A model generated the notes under the pieces. That model had not been told where the DNA came from, did no database searches, and was given only the letters and a program-made list of their open reading frames with translations. From contig NZ_JNJA01000008.1 in the NCBI RefSeq assembly GCF_000702665.1, positions 124,001-188,000 of the forward strand: a stretch of DNA of 64,000 bases, in the 5' to 3' direction. A program made the translations under genes and the position numbers. The DNA is from Solidesulfovibrio alcoholivorans DSM 5433 (GTDB lineage Bacteria; Desulfobacterota; Desulfovibrionia; Desulfovibrionales; Desulfovibrionaceae). Positions within the stretch are counted from its first letter, which is position 1, and the number at the start of each line of letters is the position of its first letter. Below are positions 58,740-64,000 of the stretch, one piece after another.

Positions 58740-60586
58740 GGCGCGCCGGCCTCCCGGTCCGGCAGGGTGAAGAAGAACGTGGAGCCTTCGCCTTCGACGG
58801 ACTCCACCCAGATGCGGCCGCCGTGGCGTTCGACGATGCGTTTGCAAAAGGCCAGGCCGATGCCGGCTCCGGCATGCTCCTTGGCCGTGGTCAGGCGCTG
58901 GAACATGCGAAAGACCCGGTCGAAATGGCGGGGCGCGATGCCCATGCCGTTGTCGGCCACGGAGACGACCCAGGCGTCGTCTTCGCGCCGTGCCGCGACG
59001 TGGATGGCCGGCGGGGCGTCGCCCCGGTATTTGACGGCGTTGCCGACGAGGTTTTGGAAGAGCTGGGCGAGCTGCGTGGCGTCGGCGACCACGGCCGGCA
59101 GGGCGTCGCGCGTCACGCGCGCCCCGGCCTCGGCCAGGGGCAGTTCCAGGTTGTCCAGGGCCACGTCCAGGGCCTGCCCCAGGTTCGTTTCGGTGAAGGC
59201 CGCGCGGCTCGTGCCCAGGCGCGAGTAGGTGAGCAGGTGGTTGATGAGCTGGCTCATGCGCCGGGCTCCGTCCACCATGTAGGCCATGTAGCGTTCGCCG
59301 GTCTCGTCGAGCTGGCCGGCGCAGCGTTTGCCGAGCAGGTCGGCGAAGCTCGTGATCTTGCGCAGCGGTTCCTGGAGGTCGTGGGAGGCGACGTAGGCGA
59401 ACTGCTCCAGGTCCTTGTTGGAATTTTCCAGGGCGGCGGTCTTTTCGGCCAGCACGTGGTCGCGTTCCTCGAGTTCCCCGGCCATGGCGTCAAACGCCCT
59501 GCCCAGGCGGTGCAGTTCGCGGATGCGGGGCGCGCCGGCCGTGCGCGTGGCGAACTCCCCCCGGCCGATGGCTTCGGCGGCCTCGACCAGGGCGACGATG
59601 GGCCGCACCAGGAGCCGCCCGCCGAAAAGTCGGGCCGCGCCGAGGCCGACGACGCCGACCACGGCCAGCCAGGCGAGATGGACCCAAAGAAGCCTTTGCG
59701 AGGCGGCGTAGGCCTCGGCCAGGGGGCGCTCCACGAAAATGGCGGGGGAGCCGGGGCGCTGGGGCGCGATGCGCGCCCAGCCGGCGAGTTTGCCCTCGCC
59801 GTCGAGGCCTGCGGTCTCCATGCCCCCGGAAGTCTGGTCGGCCACGGCCCGGACCAGGGGCGAGCCGGCAAGCTGCCGGCCGACGACAGGGAGTTTTTCC
59901 GGGAACGTCGCCAGAAGGACCCCCGACGGGGCGAGCACGCCCACGACACCGCCCGGGGGCGGCGGAGCGGCGGCCACGGCCTCGGCCAGGGCGTCCAGGG
60001 TCAGGACCGCCGCGACCACGGCCTTGACCTCGCCGTCCCAGCCCAGGGACGGGCAGGCGGCCACGGCCAGGGGACGGCCGCCCTGGCTCATGACGAACGG
60101 GCCGGCATGGCAGGTTTTTGTGGCGACGGCCTGCTTGAACCAGTCCCGGTCGGCGAAGGAGACGGTCTGGATGGGCGTGCGGCCGGGGGGAAAGCCGTCG
60201 CCGGCCGCGTCGCGGGCTTCGGCGATGCGTTCGCCGCCGGCGGAGACCGCCAGGATGTTGGCGATGCCCGGACCGGATTGGCGCAGGAGCTCGGAAAAAA
60301 GCAGGGTGCAGCCCTGGGGATCGACGACGCGCACCACGGTGGCGGCTGCCAGGCTCTCGACCAGACGCATGGCCGCGGCCAGGCGTCCTTCCTCGCCGGC
60401 GGCCAGGGCCTGCGCCCGGTTGTTCACGGCAATGCCGGCTTCGGCGCGCGCTTTCGCGCCCTGTTCGAGGCCGTGGTAGAGCGCCAGGGCCAGGGCCGGC
60501 AGCACGGCCAGAAGGACAAGCCCCATGAGCGCCGCGCGAAGGCCAAGCGGCGTCGGGCATCGTGGTGGTGCAGGAGGGTGCGTCAT
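58736..60586 (-). CDS. Membrane sensor histidine kinase
   Basis: 616 residues. Two membrane helices (about 15-35 and 300-320) enclose a periplasmic domain likely of the dCache type. HAMP follows (IVALVEAAEAIGRGEFATRT), then a coiled coil, HisKA with phosphoacceptor His in VASHDLQEPLRK, and HATPase with NLVGNAVKYRG, VADNGMGIAP and GAGIGLAFCKRIVERHGG. The start at 60586 begins the first helix region. The signal is unknown; the ModA encoded at the end of the operon raises molybdate as a candidate. Confidence 0.92.
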   Translation of the reverse strand: MTHPPAPPRCPTPLGLRAALMGLVLLAVLPALALALYHGLEQGAKARAEAGIAVNNRAQALAAGEEGRLAAAMRLVESLAAATVVRVVDPQGCTLLFSELLRQSGPGIANILAVSAGGERIAEARDAAGDGFPPGRTPIQTVSFADRDWFKQAVATKTCHAGPFVMSQGGRPLAVAACPSLGWDGEVKAVVAAVLTLDALAEAVAAAPPPPGGVVGVLAPSGVLLATFPEKLPVVGRQLAGSPLVRAVADQTSGGMETAGLDGEGKLAGWARIAPQRPGSPAIFVERPLAEAYAASQRLLWVHLAWLAVVGVVGLGAARLFGGRLLVRPIVALVEAAEAIGRGEFATRTAGAPRIRELHRLGRAFDAMAGELEERDHVLAEKTAALENSNKDLEQFAYVASHDLQEPLRKITSFADLLGKRCAGQLDETGERYMAYMVDGARRMSQLINHLLTYSRLGTSRAAFTETNLGQALDVALDNLELPLAEAGARVTRDALPAVVADATQLAQLFQNLVGNAVKYRGDAPPAIHVAARREDDAWVVSVADNGMGIAPRHFDRVFRMFQRLTTAKEHAGAGIGLAFCKRIVERHGGRIWVESVEGEGSTFFFTLPDREAGAP

Positions 60587-61010
60587 GTTTCCCGCGCCTC
60601 GCACGTCCTTGCTGATCGCGTTGTCGTCGTCGACCGGAGACAAGGGAGGCAGGCTTGCGTTGTCGCGGCGCAATGCGCCGCGGCGGCGTGTTGATTGCGG
60701 CGTCCGTTGCTTGGCGATTTTGTAGGCCGTAATGATTTCGCTGTAAAGCCGTGATATCACTGACACTGGATTTGTCGAATTCGTGTATGCAGTTGTTTGG
60801 AACTGGAAAACGAGGATGCTGGAGATGTGGTTTCGCAATAGCGATCACGATTATTGAAGAGTAGTGAGGTACTGCATGACGGGCGGGGCGGACGGCATGG
60901 CTGCTTGCCAGGTCGGGGAAATCCCCCCCAGGCGGTTGCCAGCGGCCACAGGGCGGTCTATGGAAGGGGCAACCCGATGCGGCCTGCGCCGCGAAGCCCC
61001 GCGAGGACCC
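60587..61010. other. Divergent intergenic region, kinase operon / Cys-rich protein
   Basis: About 420 bases. Frames run into it from both sides but show no family features. The part 60710-60860 is AT-richer than the flanks and should hold the promoters. The part 60880-61010 is GC-rich; an upstream in-frame ATG exists at 60864 for the plus-strand gene. No riboswitch motif recognised. Confidence 0.5.
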
Positions 61011-61364
61011 ATGCCGAAAGGCGACGCCTGCAAATCCCTTTCGCCCCTGGAGGCCGTGCGCCGCTACTGCCTGATCGCCTGCATGGGCGGGCAGCGCAGT
61101 CTCGTGGCCGCCTGCGCCGACAAGGGCTGCCCGTTCCACCCCCTGCGCATGAAGGAAATCCCCGAGGGCTTCGGCGTGCGCGTGGTGCGGGTGGTGCGGC
61201 GGTTCTGCCTGCGCTGCACGGTCGGCGACCGCGACGCCGTGCGCCGCTGCACCGAGCACGACGTCTGCCCCGTGTGGCCCTACCGTGTGGGTGTCTCGCC
61301 CAAGAAGCTCAAGCGCCTGATCGCCGAAAAACGCCGCCCCCGCCAGCTCGAACTGCCGTTCTAG
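61011..61364 (+). CDS. Cys-rich small protein, unknown
   Basis: 117 residues with eight or more Cys: LEAVRRYCLIACMGG, AACADKGCPFHP, FCLRCTVGD and RRCTEHDVCPVWPYR. Spacing suggests one or two zinc or Fe-S sites. Many Arg and a basic tail (KKLKRLIAEKRRPRQ) suggest nucleic-acid binding. I do not recognise a named family. ATG at 61011 is preceded by GAGGA; a longer form from 60864 is open but unlikely. Confidence 0.7.
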   Translation: MPKGDACKSLSPLEAVRRYCLIACMGGQRSLVAACADKGCPFHPLRMKEIPEGFGVRVVRVVRRFCLRCTVGDRDAVRRCTEHDVCPVWPYRVGVSPKKLKRLIAEKRRPRQLELPF

Positions 61365-61599
61365 CCCCACCTTTCTTCCGCATCGACCGCCTGTCGCGGC
61401 GGACGGCGTCTTTTGTCCGGTAAACGGTCGCGCCGCCCCGTCCGCGCCGTTCCCCATCCATGGGAAGGGTCACGCCGTTTGCCGAAAATCGCGGGCGTTT
61501 CCCCCGCGGGCCGCCCTATACGGGTCGCATCCCGGCCGCCGCCGCCCAACCGGCCGGGCAACCACGGCCCGGCCGCAAGCCGGCAGCAAGGAGCGACCC

Positions 61600-61911
61600 A
61601 TGACCACGACGACGGCCGACCCGACACGCTCAAGGGAGTTCACGCAACTCGTGCGCAAGCGCTGGGGCGTCTCCCTGACCCTGACCGCCTTCATGCTCGC
61701 GGTCTACTACGGCTTCATCGCCATCCTGGCCTTCCGGCCGGACCTTTTCGCCACGCGCATCGGCGAGCACCTGACCGTCGGCATTCCCGTGGGGCTTGGC
61801 GTCATCTTTGTCTCGTGGCTGGCCACGGGCGTTTACGTGCGCTGGGCCAACGACGACTACGACACCGCCGTCAATAATCTCAAACACGCCATGCGGGAGG
61901 AGCGGGGATGA
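61600..61911 (+). CDS. DUF485 membrane protein (YjcH-like)
   Basis: 103 residues, two membrane helices (SLTLTAFMLAVYYGFIAILAF and VGIPVGLGVIFVSWLATGVYV) and a polar C-terminus (RWANDDYDTAVNNLK). DUF485 proteins are encoded just before ActP-type acetate symporters and are thought to help them. GGAGCGACC precedes the ATG. Overlaps the next gene by four bases (ATGA). Confidence 0.92.
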   Translation: MTTTTADPTRSREFTQLVRKRWGVSLTLTAFMLAVYYGFIAILAFRPDLFATRIGEHLTVGIPVGLGVIFVSWLATGVYVRWANDDYDTAVNNLKHAMREERG

Positions 61912-63455
61912 ACGACTTCACCACCACCATCGGGCAACCCAATGCCACGTCCGTGATCTTTTTCATCTTCTTCATCCTCGGCACCCTGGCCATCACCTAT
62001 TATGCCGCGAAAAAGAGCCGGGGTGCCTCGCAGTTCTACGCCGCCGGCCGTTCGGTCACGGGTTGGCAAAATGGCTTGGCCCTGGCCGGGGACTACATGT
62101 CCGCCGCCTCGTTTCTGGGCATCGCCGGCCTCGTGTCGCTCAAGGGCTACGACGGGCTCATTTACTCCATCGGCTTTCTCGTCGGCTGGCCCATCATCAT
62201 GTTCCTCATCGCCGAGCCCCTGCGCAACCTCGGCAAATACACCTTTGCCGACGTCGTCGCCTACCGCCTCTCGCAAAAACCCATCCGCATCGCCGCCTCC
62301 ATCGGGTCGCTGCTCACGGTCTGCTTCTACCTCATCGCCCAGATGGTGGGCTCGGGGGCGCTGGTCAAGATGATGTTCGGCCTGCCCTACGAAACGGCCA
62401 TCATCGCCGTGGGCGCGGTCATGATCGCCTACGTGCTCTTCGGCGGCATGCTGGCCACCACCTGGGTGCAGATCATCAAGGCCGTGCTGCTTCTGGCCGG
62501 CGCCACGGTCATGGTGGTCATGGCGCTTTCCCGGTTCGACTTCAACGTGATCGGGCTTTTCAACGCCGCCGCCGCGACCTACGGCGAAAAGGTGCTCAAT
62601 CCCGGCGGCCTTGTCGCCAATCCCCTGGACGCCCTGTCGCTCGGTATCGCGCTCATGTTCGGCACGGCCGGGCTGCCGCACATCCTCATGCGCTTCTACA
62701 CCGTGCCCGACGCCAAGACCGCCCGCAAATCCGTGTTCTACGCCACCGGACTTATCGGCTATTTCTACGTGCTGACCTTCATCATCGGCTTCGCCGCCAT
62801 GGTGCTCGTCGGGCGCGACATCGTGGCCCGGGTGGACGCCGGCGGCAACATGGCGGCCCTGCTTCTGGCCGAAGTCACGGGCGGCACCGTGTTCCTGGGC
62901 TTTATCGCGGCCGTGGCCTTCGCCACCATCCTCGCCGTGGTGGCCGGGCTCACGCTTGCCGGCGCGACCACGCTCTCCCACGACCTCTACGTGAACGTCT
63001 GGCGCGGCGGGAAATCCTCCGAGGAAGACGAGATGAAGGTGGCCAAGCGCGCCACGGTGGGCCTCGGCGTGGCGGCCATCCTGCTCGGGCTGGCGTTCAA
63101 GGGGCAGAACGTGGCCTTCATGGTCGGCCTGGCCTTCGCCATCGCCGCCAGCGCCAACTTCCCGGCGCTGCTCCTCTCCATCCTCTGGAAGGGCACGAGC
63201 ACCTTCGGCGCGACGGCCAGCATCGTGACCGGCACCGTGACCGCCGCCGGCCTGATCCTGCTCTCGCCCACGGTCTGGGTGGCCGTGCTCGGCAACCCCG
63301 CGCCGATTTTCCCCTGGAAAAACCCGGCGCTCATCTCCATGCCCGCCGCCTTCTTCGCCGGCTGGCTCGGCTCGGTGCTCGTGCCCGACGCCAAGGCCCA
63401 ATCCCTCTACGCGGCCCAGCAGATCCGCAACTACCTCGGCGTGGGCGCGGAGTAA
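61908..63455 (+). CDS. actP: Cation/acetate symporter ActP
   Basis: 515 residues, SSS (SLC5) family, about thirteen helices. FYAAGRSVTGWQNGLALAGDYMSAASFLGI is read in pieces and holds the Na+ site region; GTAGLPHILMRFYTVPDAKTAR is diagnostic. It takes up acetate or short carboxylates with sodium. Located between DUF485 and a DUF294-type gene, a known neighbourhood for this transporter. A two-stem palindrome follows its stop. Confidence 0.93.
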   Translation: MNDFTTTIGQPNATSVIFFIFFILGTLAITYYAAKKSRGASQFYAAGRSVTGWQNGLALAGDYMSAASFLGIAGLVSLKGYDGLIYSIGFLVGWPIIMFLIAEPLRNLGKYTFADVVAYRLSQKPIRIAASIGSLLTVCFYLIAQMVGSGALVKMMFGLPYETAIIAVGAVMIAYVLFGGMLATTWVQIIKAVLLLAGATVMVVMALSRFDFNVIGLFNAAAATYGEKVLNPGGLVANPLDALSLGIALMFGTAGLPHILMRFYTVPDAKTARKSVFYATGLIGYFYVLTFIIGFAAMVLVGRDIVARVDAGGNMAALLLAEVTGGTVFLGFIAAVAFATILAVVAGLTLAGATTLSHDLYVNVWRGGKSSEEDEMKVAKRATVGLGVAAILLGLAFKGQNVAFMVGLAFAIAASANFPALLLSILWKGTSTFGATASIVTGTVTAAGLILLSPTVWVAVLGNPAPIFPWKNPALISMPAAFFAGWLGSVLVPDAKAQSLYAAQQIRNYLGVGAE

Positions 63456-63502
63456 GGGAGTAGGGGAGAAGGGGAAGTATTAAGAAGGAAGACGAAGAGT
63501 CA

Positions 63503-63557
63503 GGAGGGGCGTTGCCCCTCCCGAACCCACCCCACCGGGGGGGATCATCCCCCCCGG
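63503..63557. repeat. Bipartite GC palindrome (two stems), second copy
   Basis: Stem A: GGAGGGGC-gtt-GCCCCTCC (63503-63521). Stem B: CCGGGGGGGAT-c-ATCCCCCCCGG (63535-63557). Linker CGAACCCACCCCA. Same order and near-identical arms as 37352-37408. It lies between actP and the next plus-strand gene and ends 28 bases before that gene's start. Confidence 0.85.
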
Positions 63558-63585
63558 CCCCCCGGATGGGGGGAGGAGAGGGGGG

Positions 63586-64000
63586 ATGCGAGAAAGTTCC
63601 TTGGTAGCGCATGTGGATGTGCGGGAAATGACGGAGAGATTGGCGCGGGTCCGGGAGCCCTGGGAATTGGCGGCGCTGTTGCGCGACATCCGGGCTTTCG
63701 TGGCCGGCCGGGCCGGCGGCGGCGACGTTCTGGAAACAGGGCGCGCCGCCGCCGCGCTCTATGACGCGCTCCTCGTGCGCGCCGCCGCCCTGGCCCGCAG
63801 CGGCCCGGTCGCGCCGCCGCCGGGAGCCTGCCTGCTGGCGCTCGGCAGCCAGGGGCGCTGCGAACAGTTCCTGGCCACGGACCAGGACAACGCCCTCGTC
63901 CTGCCAGGCAAGGCGGACGCAGGCGGCCGGCAGGCATATGCCGCGTTTGCCGGGCGCATGCGCGACATCCTCGAGGCGGCCGGCATGCCGCCCTGTCCCC
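63586..64000 (+). CDS. DUF294-type putative nucleotidyltransferase, N-terminal part
   Basis: 138 residues are visible; the frame runs off the window at 64000. After an N-terminal helical region, LLALGSQGRCEQFLATDQDNALV (read in pieces; GSQGR at 87-91, TDQDN at 98-102) is the GlnD-like nucleotidyltransferase core with the two metal-binding Asp. DUF294 proteins commonly sit next to ActP-type transporters and may modify a regulator, but the reaction is unproven. CBS domains that often precede the core are missing here. GGGAGGAG lies upstream of the ATG. Confidence 0.8.
   Translation, partial: MRESSLVAHVDVREMTERLARVREPWELAALLRDIRAFVAGRAGGGDVLETGRAAAALYDALLVRAAALARSGPVAPPPGACLLALGSQGRCEQFLATDQDNALVLPGKADAGGRQAYAAFAGRMRDILEAAGMPPCP

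Noticed and set aside
58823-60694. 623-residue plus-strand frame over the histidine kinase
   Set aside because: Shadow frame, Gly/Asp/His-rich, no domains.
60587-61010. Molybdenum-cofactor or c-di-GMP riboswitch near the kinase/modA operon
   Set aside because: No conserved motif of either class was seen on either strand.

Overview
The window looks like a piece of chromosome from a high-GC, anaerobic deltaproteobacterium of the Desulfovibrio / Solidesulfovibrio type. This is inferred from the gene content: a NuoEFG-less complex I operon, an archaeal-type aromatic-pathway aldolase, the nadC-nadA-nadB order, a bioC / esterase / bioF cluster divergent from bioA-bioD, and many two-component and c-di-GMP proteins. 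I could run no database search, so the assignment is by recognition only. No rRNA, tRNA, CRISPR array, insertion sequence or prophage was seen.

Layout. 1-2983: 3' end of a caspase-like gene, a phased hairpin repeat array, a nitronate-monooxygenase-like flavoprotein on the minus strand, then about 1.2 kb without a gene that turns AT-rich before the complex I operon. 2984-14620: one plus-strand complex I operon (J, K, an MrpD-like subunit, a small membrane protein, an L-like subunit, M, N, A, B, C, D, H, I). It has four antiporter-like subunits and no NADH-input module, and ends at a strong terminator. 14738-19224: minus-strand polar amino acid ABC transporter plus a GlcD-type FAD oxidase. 19390-26499: a response-regulator diguanylate cyclase, a DMT exporter, a flavin oxidoreductase / polyferredoxin / TPR module, HemW and an M23 peptidase. 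26715-29741: a glycine betaine type ABC importer. 30033-36684: lipoprotein, RarA, nadC-nadA-nadB, hisF (then hisH). 37547-45842: MutL, alanine racemase, guanine deaminase, a sigma-54 response regulator and small proteins. 45877-50428: biotin synthesis. 50425-51079: a short AT-rich islet with two small unknown genes. 51135-54225: MFS transporter, TetR regulator with a palindromic operator, and the ADH synthase gene with a leader peptide carrying four consecutive tyrosine codons followed by a terminator. 54287-60586: a dehydrogenase, an SGNH lipoprotein, and a kinase / receiver / GGDEF / ModA operon. 61011-64000: a Cys-rich small protein, DUF485 + ActP acetate symporter, and the start of a DUF294-type nucleotidyltransferase.

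How it works together. The window is mainly housekeeping metabolism (energy conservation, NAD, histidine, biotin, aromatic precursors) interleaved with uptake systems and signalling. The most notable regulatory find is the tyrosine attenuator at 54067-54225. Two substrate-binding-protein genes of ABC operons are each followed by a long perfect stem-loop (18422-18459, 26589-26621). A family of GC-rich palindromes with tri-nucleotide loops or single-base centres lies in four intergenic gaps.
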